Shown here: positions 22,113 to 33,479 of the stretch, piece by piece
How positions within the stretch are numbered: position 1 is the first letter of the stretch
How the letters are laid out: each line of letters opens with the position of its first letter
Source of the DNA: Cymbidium sinense
Taxonomy: Eukaryota > Streptophyta > Magnoliopsida > Asparagales > Orchidaceae
NCBI GenBank assembly: GCA_021442155.1
Contig: CM038215.1
Span: 275,516,413 to 275,580,412 of the forward strand
DNA: 64,000 bases
Direction of reading: 5' to 3'
Position numbers and translations under genes: made by a program
The notes under the pieces: model-generated
The model's input: the letters and a program-made list of their open reading frames with translations, nothing else
Told to the model about the DNA's origin: nothing
Databases searched by the model: none

Positions 22113-23819
22113 GCAAGCTAACTCCTCCTACTATTTTGAAACCTTATAGTCTGGTCTTTTGAATTGCAAGATAGCTAGGGTAGTTAATTGATTAAAAAGT
22201 GACTAAAGTCCAAAACACACTCTTTAAGAGACTAGAGTATAAGTGGTATGAGCATACGACTTAATCTATAGATGCAAAATCTTTCCAAATTTTATTTCAT
22301 TTTAGACACATAATTTTGACTAAGGCTTTAGGATTTCTAATGCCTAAATGCATGATGAAATAGGTTATGGGTTAAATCAGCTTTATGATGAGGTTATGTG
22401 TTGTTTAAAATTTAATTATGAGTAATTAGTTAGGTAGAAAAGTTATTTTAATCCTAGGAGCCTAATCATATCCAAGCGACACATTAAAACATCAACCATT
22501 TATGAATATGAAAAGCATGCCATCCTAATGCATAAAGTAAACATAATATCAAACAATTATATAAACTATCTTAAAATAGTAAAAGGCCAATGCGGACGGG
22601 TAATACCGTACAACCCAAAAGAGAGAAAAGATGGGAAGCCGAGCTCTACCCTTATACAACTTAGAATATAAAAGAATAATTATAATTGTATTAAATGCTA
22701 TGGGGGTCTTCTTTCTTCATTTCTCCATTTTTGATTTGGTTCTTACTTTGATTTGGATGGTTCTTGCTTTAAAGGTTTCATAGGGCACCCTAGGATAAAG
22801 CCTTCTCGCCACTGCTCATCCTAATCTCCCATAGAACTAATCATAATTCCTAATGCAAGAATTACATTTTTATGGGAAAAGTAAATCTAAATACACTTGC
22901 AAAATAGAGGTTAGCTAAATATACATATAATCTCAAGCAGTTGTATTTATAATTTGGACTTAGCACCCAACACATGGATAACTAAGCCCACCTTTCCTAA
23001 CATGGATTATGCTTAAGGATTTAAACAACCTGCAAAAAGAGCATTCACATTTATTTTTAAGCAATCCTTAAGCATAATCCCCTGTAGAAAACATGATTAG
23101 GCTAATATTAGTCTATTATCTAGTCTACGAAGCATACACCCTAACATCTAATCTAAAATAATACATCATAAAACAAAACATGCATTACATCATACACCAT
23201 CCTAACTTAGAGCTAGAAGTGGTGACTTAATTCTAATGTGTGTATTAAGGCTTATGTGGTAAGTCTTGTTAGGCATTAGTGTTGTATTTTCTAAGTGTAG
23301 AAGGATTCAATTTAACATGAAAGCTTGATTTCCCTTGAAGTAGTTTAATTGATTTGAGAATTTTAATTTATGTTTTATTTTGTTTCATTTGATTACACTT
23401 AGCAACTAAGTGTTATAAAAAGAGGAAAAAAGGATTGCCCTCTTCTAACCCTACATTAAGTCACTTTCTAAAGTAAATTAATTTGATTTAGTTCTCTTTA
23501 GTTAATGGCTTATTAAATGATTTAATTCATCCTAAGTTTAGGTTCACTTTAAATAAATACTATTTAAAATGAAAGGCATCTTAAGATTAATTTAATTGAA
23601 TTACTACCACATGACATATATTAAATCATTCCTTTCCATCACATCCAACATGCATATGATTTAATCCTAAGTGTATCTATACATGCAATATATTTTAGCA
23701 CACTTAAATGATGAATGTATGTGTATGTTTAGAATTTATATTTTATTTGATTGAATTATTTAAACATATTTATGTAAAACTTCATCCAAATTCTTATACA
23801 AAAAGGACATAAGAACAAA

Positions 23820-24480
23820 ATTAAATAGGCATGTGTGATTGTTAAATCAGGGAAGTGAGGTAATCAAATGAACTCCTTGGAGCTAGCTAAAGCCTTGTAT
23901 TCTTAGGATGTTTAGACTATATACCCATTTTCCATCAAACATATGTAAATTCATATACATTAACATAAGAAGTAAGCTCCAAATCATATGGCTAATTAAT
24001 TCAACCACTTAGTCAATTATGAATGCATGCAATTTAAATGTAAAATGGGATTTTCATTTAGTAATCACATATACATATACATGTACAAAGACATAGGGAA
24101 GTACGTATCATTGTTAAACTAGGGAAGCGAGGTAATCACAATACCTCCTTGGGGATAACTAAATCCTCATATTCCCAAGATGTCCTGACTATATACTTGC
24201 TTCTATTAGACACACATGGATGAATACATAAATGAGGGAAAGAAAAATCATGCAAAGATTGTATATATTTTTTTTTATTGAATCATTTATATATATGAAT
24301 TAAAGCTCTATCCAAATTTTAATGTTGAAATACATAAGAATGAAATCAAATGGGTATGTGTCATTATTAAATCAAGAAAGTGAGGTAATCAAATGACCTC
24401 CTTGGGTCTAGCTAAAACCTCGTGTTCCCGGGATGTCCAGATTGTAGACCCATTACCATTCAATCTTATATAAATCAACA
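23820..24480 (+). repeat. Three tandem copies of a roughly 260 bp unit
   Basis: The landmark GGAAGTGAGGTAATCAAATG recurs at about 23853, 24125 and 24377 with variation. Each is followed by ACCTCCTTGG...TAAAGCCT...GGGATGT...ACTATATACCCA. Copy D has only two units (about 53863 and 54113), consistent with unequal recombination in one lineage. Confidence 0.75.
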
Positions 24481-25799
24481 CATGAATAGAGGAAAGAGAA
24501 CTCAACATTCATACACTTAAGCTATAAGCACATGCATTTCTTATGTATTTATAACTAGCATCATAACACATATTATTATTCATTTAAAAGCTTTTAAAAA
24601 ATACATTTTTATTTAATAGTGATAATAGCCATGCATATATTAAATTAAATCAACACATGCAGCTTACATAAAGGAAAATCATTTTATTTTACTTGATTTT
24701 GAAAAGATGGATGCATGAATCTAAATGACATACTAAATTTAACATGATTAAAAAGAGGACAATCAAATATAAGCATGTGATTCATTCAACCAAACTAGTT
24801 CTTAAGGATACTCAAATCAAATAAGATTATTTAATGCAAACCATACAATCTTTATTAATTAAGTTTTGGATTTGATTTGATTTAGACAGGAGAAGAGAAA
24901 TCATCACTTGTAGTTTTAAACTCATTCCCACATTAGGGATTTTATTTAATTTAAGAAAATGTAATTAAGTTGATTTTATGGGTTAATTAAGTTGAGCCCT
25001 TAATTTGCTGAATTAACTACCCTTACCTATGTCACCTTAATGTAATTAATAAAATAATTATGAGCCAATATGATATGCATGGAAAATAAACTTACAATGA
25101 TCCTAGGAAATAAAAGAGGCCTAATGCAATTGGCTCATGATTAATAGTTAATTAGATTAAGGGACTTAATTAATTACTTTTATGGTTTTTCCACACATGT
25201 GGACTAACCATAATTTCATTTAACTCTTTTTGGTTATTAAACACCTAAAGATCTACCCCATAATTTAATTAATTAAGGTCTGATGTGACTATGATTTCAA
25301 TTTGATTAAGTGAATTAATTAATTAGTTAAATATTAATTAATTTCATTTTAAAAAAGGGTGAAATGAACTTAGGGAAAGGGGTCCAAACCATATTCCTTA
25401 CTTCACTTACTATTGAACAATGAACAAAATTAATTAACCAATTTATTACTGTTCCTGGGATTAATTAATCATTAATTAACTTAAAAGAATATTTAAGGTT
25501 TAATTAGTCAATTTTTTTAATTAAGTAAGAAATAAATCCCAAAAAATCATAAGAGGTAGAGGTCATCCCATTAAATTAGCCCACAAAATTTGGGATTAAT
25601 TGTTCAAGTATTTAAGAAGTCATTAAGCTAATAAAGTTTGTAATTAAACATTAATTGCTATTCAAAATTAGTTAATATCATTTTTAATTAATTCTCCTTT
25701 GAAATAACTTTAAAATGAGTATTTATTTGCATTTTTTTATTTCACTATAATTATTTATGATTTTTATAAGTTTTAGCCATTTAATATGATTAATTATGC

Positions 25800-26990
25800 C
25801 TAATAAAGCCTAATCCTTTTGGCACCATGTTGCGCACTAACGTGATGCGCTTTCCACATGGCACTGCGGGATTGACTTCTTAAAACTTATTCGAATTAGT
25901 GCCTACGTGGCGATGGTGGATGTGCTTTCTCATCCATCATCCAATCTAAGCTCAGATGGCTACAATTAATCCTACAGCTTAATATGATTAAATCAAATTG
26001 ATCTGGTGGATCTAATTACGATCGTCCGTTCCAATCACGTGGAACAGATGGTGCATGATCTTACATGATGTGAGTGAGAGAGAATGGAGTCCGTCCATCA
26101 TTGCTCACTTGATCCGAGCTTACTCGAGCTCAGATCAACTCCAAAAGGATCCCACACCTTCACCACATCGATCAGAGGGGATCCAATGGTCATGATCACA
26201 TAAGATGCAAGTTTTCTTCAAGAATCTCCAACCCATTTTTGCCTAAGGATCGGTTTTGGAAGCATAGCACATCGAAGATCAAGACCGGTGGCTCGAATGA
26301 TAGAGGAAGCTTCATTTAGTGGAGACGAAGCCCTGTTGAGAAGCAATTGGATCAATTCCTTGATGTTTGCTTAGAAGGCCATCAATTGATGATTTGGAAC
26401 TCAGCTTTGATTGAAGTCCCACTTGGGTTCTCAAGAAGCTTTGGAGATAATTCATTCTTGCTCGATGAGGCCTAGGGAAGGAGTGTGCAAAGTTAATTTG
26501 AGTTTGATGGAGAAATGGGAAGTTAGATCAAAATGGGAGTGTCTATTTGGGATGAAAATGGCATTTTTCATTGAGGAATGAGCTTAGGGAATGGCACTAC
26601 TTCATCTTGCTAAGGCTCTAAGGAATGATTTTTTGTGTTTTTGAGTGGAAAATGAGGTGTATACCCTTTCATCTTGAATGGTGGGATCGGTTTGGCTTCG
26701 GGCCATCACCATCTCAAGGGGTCGTGGGTGGTAGGGAGGAGCTGAGTTGGCTTGGCTTATTTTGTTGAAGGTGTGGAGGTGACTTTCAAGGAGGAATCAT
26801 GGGTGTCCTATGGGATTCAAATGCTTCAATGGGGAGGGTGAGGTGATTTCACCTCCCATGGGTCATACGACCAACCACCCTCAGTGGGCAAAGGTCCTAG
26901 TGCCTAGGTGGACCATTGGGAGAGTACCAAAGTGGCCAAGAATGAAATGACCACTTACATGGGTGATTTGTCTCATGTGATGCCCTTGAC
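25800..26990 (+). promoter_or_regulatory. Complex block of the insertion, possible LTR promoter/transcribed part
   Basis: This is the only part of the insertion with ordinary base composition. It is well conserved with 55490-56700. It starts with clustered GCGC/ACGTGG words (TGCGCAC, CTACGTGGCG). Copy D keeps a palindromic G-box-like CCACGTGG near 55508. If the insertion is an LTR, this would be a natural place for promoter and RNA start. No TATA box can be assigned with confidence. Confidence 0.3.
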
Positions 26991-27039
26991 CCAAGGGTAG
27001 AATGATCATTTGGCATTAGATTTGATTTGATTTGAAATG

Positions 27040-28700
27040 AGCCAAAAGAGGGTTAGCCCAAAATTCAAGTCAATTGGAGTTGATTTGGTTAGGTTTGGCT
27101 CAATTTGACTCATTTAGGTCAAATTGGGTTAAGTTGGGTCAAGTTTACCAATTAGCCAAATTGGGCATGGTTCATATGATCATTTGGGAGGATTTGGTTT
27201 AATTGGTTTGGTTTAGTTTGGCTTAGATTTGATTTTTGGCTCATTTGAATTCATTTTGGTCAAATGGGTTAAGTTGATCAATTTGACCAAATTGGCCAAA
27301 TTATTTTGGGTTGGGTGTTGGTTTGGGTTTAGTTGACAAATTGAAGATTGAAGATGATTGTAGGCATAGGTTTTAATTAATTTAGATTTTATTTTTGATT
27401 TAGACCAATTTGACCCTTTAGGTCAATTTGGGCTAAGTAGGTCAATTGGGTTCAATTGGGTCTAATCATAGCTTTGGTAAAGTTCAACAATCAATTTGGA
27501 ATGAACTTGAGCCATTGGTTACAATCAATTTGATTTATAATTTGTTTTATGTCAATTTGGTCTTTTAGGTCAATTTGGGTCAACTTGGGTCAAGAGGCTA
27601 ATTGGGTTTGGTTTGACTCAATTGAAGGTCAAGTCATATTCAAATATTGATTTTGATTTGGTATGAATCATTGGTTTCAAGGGATTTGGCTTAGGTTATA
27701 ATTTGGCTAGTTTGGTTCATATGGGTTAATGACCGTTGACTTGGTTTGACCTAATTTGTGATAATTGACCAACATAGGGTGATCAACAATCATGATGGGA
27801 GCTTTTGATGGGCTTGGTTCAATCAAATTTGAGTAGGATTAAAACTTGGCTCAAATAAATCAAATTGGCCATTTTGGGTCAAGTGAGCCAATTGGGTTTA
27901 GTTGGCTTGATTTTGGGTTGCGTTTGATTTAGTTGAGTTTATATATGGATTTGGGATTTATATATAAATTCAATTGCAATTGGCTTGGGCTCAAATGGGT
28001 TTTAGTTCATTTGAACATTTCAAGTCAAAAGGGTTAAGTTGGGTTTGACTTGGGTTGATTTTGGTTAGGCTTGATGATTGTAGATTTTATTTATATTTGT
28101 GAATATGATTGAAGGTATGATTGATTCATGAAAAATCAATTGAATTTGGGTTTTGGAATGAAGGAATTTGGCTAAGTCCATGGAGTTAGTCATGTGGCTT
28201 ATGTTTGGATTTTGATTTGGTTTGATTTAGTTTTGATGATTTAAATATATATTTCATTTAAATTTGTTAAGATGATTGAAAATATGATTAATTTATGAGA
28301 AAATCAATTGAGTTTGACATTATTTGGATTAAGATTTGGATAAGTCCATGGGATAGGTCATATGGCTTAAGAAGGGTTTTGATTTAATTTGATTTAATTT
28401 AATTTGATTTAATTTAATTTAGTTTTGATCATTTGAATGTAGATTTGATTTATATTTAGGAAGATGATTGAAGATATAAATTTATTATGAGAAAATAAAT
28501 TGATTTTGGATTGATTTGGATTAAGATTTGGCTAAGTCCATGGATAGGTCATATGCTTGGAAGGGTTTCAAGTTTGGATTTGATAATGGGCTTCAATCAT
28601 TTGGTTTTGGAATTTGGGTTTGGATTTGGAATTGAATTTGATGTTTGAATTGAACTTGAGGTTTGGTTTGAGAATAAACATGGATTGGATTTGGGTTGTA
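27040..28700 (+). repeat. GGTCAA/TTGGGT degenerate motif field, copy B
   Basis: Dense recurrence of GGTCAA (complement TTGACC), TTGGGTCAA, TTTGATTTGG and GATTGAAG words in diverged, not strictly periodic, order. It is homologous to 300-1960, to the complement of about 44700-46200, and to 56740-58400. GGTCAA is the W-box core on the opposite strand. Confidence 0.7.
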
Positions 28701-28896
28701 GGGTAGGTGGATTATCCTAATCCCTAAGGCATAACCTAATCATATGGTTAACCCTTCTAAGTCTTTTGGCTTAGGTTAACTGTTTACCTATTTATTACAA
28801 GTGTCTTATGATGAGGAAAGTCTTAGTCTCTTGAAGACTCCTATATCTAAGATGGGAAGATTGAATCCACACTCCAAAAGTGAGGTCAACAGGCCA

Positions 28897-29170
28897 TAGG
28901 CTCCATAGTGTTACCCTTGGAGATAGATGAATGAAAGACCGAAGTCAAGTTTCATATTATAGACTTGGATACATCTTTCAATACTTGGCTTGGAAGACCA
29001 TGGAAATATGAGAACAACATAGTTCCATCCTCTCTACATCAGTGTATGAATTTTATGAGGTGGGATCATCTATCATATCAAAGGAGATCTCAAGCCATTT
29101 ACAGTTCATGAGGTCAACATATATGAGGATGCAGCTTACTACCTCCCTCAAAATCAACAAGTTTATTCTC
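28897..29170 (+). pseudogene. Retropepsin C-terminal part, copy B
   Basis: Resumes directly after the insertion. The landmarks are a degenerate WLGRPWKYENN near 28986-29020, VPSSLHQCMNF near 29022-29055, and a tail (LKPFTVHEVNIYED near 29090-29130). The family signature LLGRPW is changed at one position. The catalytic D-T-G half is absent from copy B. The frame is shifted near 29065. Confidence 0.75.
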
Positions 29171-29185
29171 ATGAACTTGGCCAAA

Positions 29186-29275
29186 GTTTAAAAATAAAAA
29201 GAGAAAAGAAAAATAAAAATAAAAAGAAAAAGAAAGAGAAAGCGAATGAAAAATAAAATAAAAGGGAATGAAAAT
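29186..29275 (+). repeat. Purine-only Lys/Glu-codon tract, copy B
   Basis: AAAAATAAAAAGAGAAAAGA-type run at the same polyprotein position as 2370-2460 and 58895-58985. Length differs among copies, as expected for an expanding purine microsatellite. Confidence 0.75.
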
Positions 29276-29279
29276 AGAC

Positions 29280-30020
29280 TTGGAGGAGGAAGTGGTGCAT
29301 GACATTAAATTCTAGCCATAATTCATTACTCCATTCAAACATATGGGTAGGATGACCTGACCTCCACTTTGTAGAGGAAGAGGCCAATTTTGAGGCAATC
29401 CCAGGGGTGGAAAACCTCCTTATTAGCCACCCAATAAAAGATATGTCCTAGCTACCAGGAGTACGCCTGTTATCCATATAGACCTAGAATCTAGTTCATA
29501 GGATAAGTCTTATATGATTAGCACACCATCCAGCTCTTCTCAGCAATAGATTCCCTTGGAGATGACACTTGAGCTAGATAGCAATGAAGAACAGTCTCCA
29601 AAGCAAAGCATAAGTGTATCCAAGTCAATATGTGAAACAGTTAGGCATCTTTTGGGAACCTTAGCTATAACCCCACTTTCCTCTCAAAAGCTGTTTGGTA
29701 GTTAAGGAAGCCCTTAAGTCATCCATAGGTGTGAAGACTCAGAGATTCTTTTGAAGCATCATTCTCAAGTGAAGAAGTTGTTGTAGAACTTGAGATTAAT
29801 TCATATAAAGATTTAATAGAATTACCTTTTGATTGGTACTTACCTTGTGTTCATAATTTAGTAAAGAAAGGGTTAATCCCACACACTTGGTCAAAGCATA
29901 GGTCAGACTACTTTGAAAGAATATGGAAGAACAAATGCAAAAGCTCTCAATCAAGACCGGGACTAGGATTCGGTATAGTCCAGTTGATGATGATGGTCAC
30001 TACTTAGTCATCAGTAATCA
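29280..30020 (+). pseudogene. Protease-RT linker, copy B
   Basis: Conserved pieces match copies A and D: the LTPLSSQK-like block near 29665-29690, SYKDLIELPFDWYLPC near 29800-29850, and VHNLVKKGLIPHTW near 29850-29890. No recognised domain is present. Frame changes near 29695 and 29755 break it. Confidence 0.6.
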
Positions 30021-31020
30021 TTTGGAATCTGATAGCTTCTTTTCAAATCACATTAACTCATATGCAGAGCTGTGATTAGAAACTTTAGATGATTCAAATG
30101 ATTTTGAAGTTAAAGATGTACCACCAGAGTTAGAAGAAGAGATCAAGTCAACCATCGATGAGATCAAAGAAATTAACTTATGAACTGAAGAAGATCCACA
30201 CCCAACATATATCAGTTCTTTGTTGAATGAAATTGAAACCAATGACTTAGTTAGGCTATTGATTGAGTTTAAGGACTACTTTTGCATTAATTTATGAAGA
30301 GATTCCTAGATTGGCTCCTATCATAGCGGTCAATAAACAAGTAATAGAGCCTACTAATAACCCTATCAAGCAAGCTCCTGATGCACGATTAAATATAGAA
30401 ATAGGTCAAGTCAAGAAATGATCGATGGCTTCATTCGAGAAGAAAAATACCTACTTAGCCAACATCATCCCAGTTAAGAAAATAATGGTCCAAATTCACA
30501 TATGCATCAATTTTAGGATTTAAATAAGGCATGTCAAAAGATGACCACTACCAATCTCGAGTCGATGGTGGACATTGCCTCATCTCATGCCTTCTTTCAT
30601 GGATGGCTCATCTAGATATAACCAAATAAAGATGGCCCCAAGATGAAAGAAACACTACTTTTAGAACCATCGAATCTATTGCTAAGGTCATTTTAGCCTT
30701 AAAATGTGCTACATTCAATAGGGCTATGAATCGAATCTTTGATGAATTCATTGATCATCAAGTAGAGTGCTATGTCGATGATCTCATGGTCAAAAGCAAA
30801 GAAAAGGAAGACTATCTCTTTGACTTCAGAGTAGTTTTTGATCATTTAAGATAATTTAACCTCAAAATTAACCCCTTGAAGTTTTCATTCGGAGTAGCTT
30901 CAAAAGAATTCCTTGGGTTTGTTGTTCGACACCAGGGAATCAAAATCAATCTGAATAAAAATAAAGTGATATTAGAAATGCCACCCCTTAAAAGTTTAAC
31001 TCAATTCAAATCATTCAAGG
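30021..31020 (+). pseudogene. Reverse transcriptase, copy B
   Basis: The lead-in (SNDFEVKDVPPELEEEIKST) is followed by RT blocks with many short deletions: a degenerate FIREEKYL, INFR near 30508, DGSSRYNQIKMAP near 30602-30640. The catalytic box is intact as YVDD at 30771-30782 (ECYVDDLMVKSKEKEDY). FGVASKEFLGFVVRHQGIK follows in a clean 88-codon stretch from 30876. Deletions of 2-12 bases at 30655-30720 destroy the finger/palm region. Confidence 0.85.
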
Positions 31021-31600
31021 GTGTATCTAAGATGCTTTATATCCAACCTATCGAAGATTATTCCCAAGCACTCAAAAGGATGCTAAGTTCAAGTGGGATG
31101 ATAAGTGTGACCATGCCTTGGATGCCATTAAGCATTACATGATGACATCGCCAATTCTAGCAGCCCCTATCCCAAGCAAGCTAGTAGTAATTTACATTGT
31201 TGCATTAGACGACTCTATTAGTGTTTTGTTATCCCAAGCCAATGATGATGGGAAGGAAAATGCACTATACTACCTCAGCCATCATCTAATCCCCGTTGAG
31301 GCTAATTATCCACCCATTGAGAAGCATTACCTAGCTTTAATCTTTGCATTCCAAAAGATATAGCTATAGCACAACATGCTTCCTCATAAGGTGAACTTAA
31401 TCTCTATGATCAATCCACTATAGTATCTCATAACACGGCTGACTCTATCCAGATGGCTAGCATGACAGTCCATGATCCTCTCATAATTTGATATTACCTT
31501 CATACCCCTCTTTGCTGTGAATGAACAAGCACTAGCAAATTTCTTAGCTGCACACCCACTTCCTACTGACTCTCCGTGATGAACAAATCATGAATTTTGG
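31021..31600 (+). pseudogene. RT thumb and Ty3-type RNase H, copy B
   Basis: The RNase H block is clear at 31118-31363: SPILAAPIPSKLVVIYIVAL, DDSISVLLSQANDDGKENAL, then EANYPPIEKHYLALIFAFQK. It is followed by HKVNLISMINPL and the tether (AVNEQALANFLAAHPLP near 31520-31570). The thumb before it is frameshifted near 31010-31120. It cannot be translated as one domain. Confidence 0.8.
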
Positions 31601-32030
31601 GGATACTAGCATTCACCGCTGGGAGATGTACTTTGATGGTGCAGCTTCCTCTCAAAGATGAGAAGAACCACAATCTACTATTCCAAGAAAGGTACAGGTA
31701 GGAATAGTTCTCTTAACTCTAGACCATGATGTGATGTGATTCTCATTTCATATGTATAACCCTTTCACCAATAATGAAGCCGAATATGAGGCTTTGATTG
31801 CTGGTTTGGAGTTGGCTGTTACTCTAAGCATCCAGAACATTAGCCTCTTCGGGGATTCTTAGCTAGTTATCAACCAAATCGCTGGGACCTATAAAGTCAT
31901 AAAGCCCAAGCTCTATCACAACTACAAGTACACCATTGAGTTTTTAGCCAAAATCCCAGAGGTTACCATTTATAAGATTCATCAAGGAGAGAATTCTGTA
32001 GCATACACTTTAGCCAAGCTTCCCAAAGAG
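31601..32030 (+). pseudogene. Second, archaeal-type RNase H (aRNH), copy B
   Basis: The best preserved aRNH of the window: HRWEMYFDGAASSQ near 31616-31660, NNEAEYEALIAGLELAVTL near 31770-31825, FGDS..LVINQIAGTYK near 31850-31900, and ENSVAYTLAKLPKELA near 31990-32035. Asp and Glu of the first three catalytic blocks are kept. The usual Asp of the last block (ADxLA) is Tyr. It has one stop inside the third block and one after SSQR. Confidence 0.8.
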
Positions 32031-33425
32031 TTGGCATGCCTAGAGGATGAGTCCATATTAATAAAGGTCCAGAATAGACAAGTCTTATCCCTTATTGATA
32101 TTGAACTCATGAAAAAGTACTCTTTTGAAGGGGAGGTTGCCATTGCCAAGAAGGATGAGGAGTTAGATTGGAGGCAACCATTCATGGATTACCTAAATAA
32201 AAGCAAACTACCTCAAGGGAAGTCCCAAGCCATCGATGAAGTAGAGCACTTTCTATGCTCTTGTGGATGGTGTCTTACCAAGCCTTTTGATCATATATGG
32301 TTATGTTTTTAGACAAGCATGAAGCCCCTAAGATCATGACGAGGTACACTGTGATTATGGCCAACCAATCCCAAAGATGAAAGCCAAGATCAAGAGACTA
32401 GATACTACTAGCCATTGATGATTAAAGATTGCATGGATATGACTAGGTGATGCCACCAATGTCAAATACACAGGGTGGTCCTACACCAATCACCCAACAT
32501 TCTACATCCTACATTGGCCTCATGGCCATTTGAGTGTTGGGGTACCAACATAGTGGGTCCGAGTGATCCTACTTCTTCCAAGGGTCATCAATTCATCTTA
32601 GCTACTACAGACTACTTTTTCAAATGGGTGAAGACAATTTTGCTCAGAGAGGTCACAACTCAGCATGTGCTCCAATTTTTTGGAAATCATATCGTATATA
32701 TGTTCGGAGTGCCTCAACAAATTATATCAAAAAATGGCACTACATTCAAGAGAACTGATATCAATTACTTTGCCTCGAGACACAACATTGATTGGAGATA
32801 ATCTACCATCAACTACCCAAGGGCAAATGGTTTAACATGAGACTTCAACAAAACTCTCATCCAAATACTAAAGAATACACTCGACAACAACAAGCAATAG
32901 TGACAAGAGGAGTTAGCTGAAGCCTTGTCGACATATCATACCACATATAGAACTCCAACTCAGTCTACTCCTTTCTCCTTAGTGTATTGGTTTGAAGCTG
33001 TTATACCATTAGAAGTCTAACTCACATCACTAAGGATAGATGTGGGTAACAAGATCATAATAGAACAGAATGATAAGTTATGTTTAGAAGAGCTGAAAGG
33101 TTTGGAGGAGAGATACCTGCGGGCATGCCAAAACCTCGAGTTGTACAAAGCTAAAATGATTCAAGGTCATAACAAGTTGGTTAGTCCTAGAGCTTTTCAA
33201 GTAGGAGAGCTTATTTTTGTTCTAAGGAGATCGATTGTTGTCCATCATAAGATGGGAGGCAAGTTTGAACTCACTTGGGAAGGACCTTTTGCCATAAAGA
33301 AGGCCTACCAAGGAGGATCTTATCAACTTATTAATAATAAGAGAGAGCACCCAATGCTTCTAGTCAATGGGCTCTACTTAAAGAAATATTATAAACCATG
33401 TTTGAAAATAATTACCATCAATAAA
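32031..33425 (+). pseudogene. Integrase, copy B
   Basis: A lead-in ending PFMDYLNKSKLPQGK (to about 32220) precedes a deleted zinc-binding domain (32310-32470). The core is open at 32475-32801: CWGTNIVGPSDPTSSKGH, where the first DDE Asp is Asn, and IISKNGTTFK, where the second Asp is Lys. The glutamate region is lost near 32830. The C-terminal part is open from 33042 (VSPRAFQVGELIFVLRRSI, GGKFELTWEGPFAIKKAY). Two of three catalytic acids are replaced, so it is inactive beyond its frameshifts. Confidence 0.85.
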
Positions 33426-33479
33426 AATTTCATTTCAAATTTAATCTCTTCCATCTTGAAATATTCTTGTTTGCAAATC

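Larger units (their letters stand above)
22113..28891 (+). mobile_element. LTR-like noncoding insertion within protease, copy B (5'-truncated)
   Basis: 6.8 kb without coding potential, colinear with 52040-58596. Parts in order: AT-rich TTAATTAA DNA (22113-25800) with a three-copy repeat at 23820-24480; a more complex block (25800-26990) with a run of short GC-rich words; and a GGTCAA/TTGGGT field (27040-28700). It ends in GAGGTCAACA at 28891. Compared with D its left end is deleted. The identical right end in A, B and D and the inverted occurrence in C mark it as a mobile element, probably a very long solo LTR. Confidence 0.65.

Noticed and set aside
23820..24480. CRISPR-like array from the regularly spaced repeat
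   Set aside because: Three units of about 260 bp with homologous, not unique, spacers, in plant DNA. An ordinary tandem repeat.
29114..29387. Phe/Ser-rich minus-strand frames opposite the purine tract
   Set aside because: They are the antisense of an A/G-only run. The hydrophobic stretch is a composition effect, not a membrane segment.
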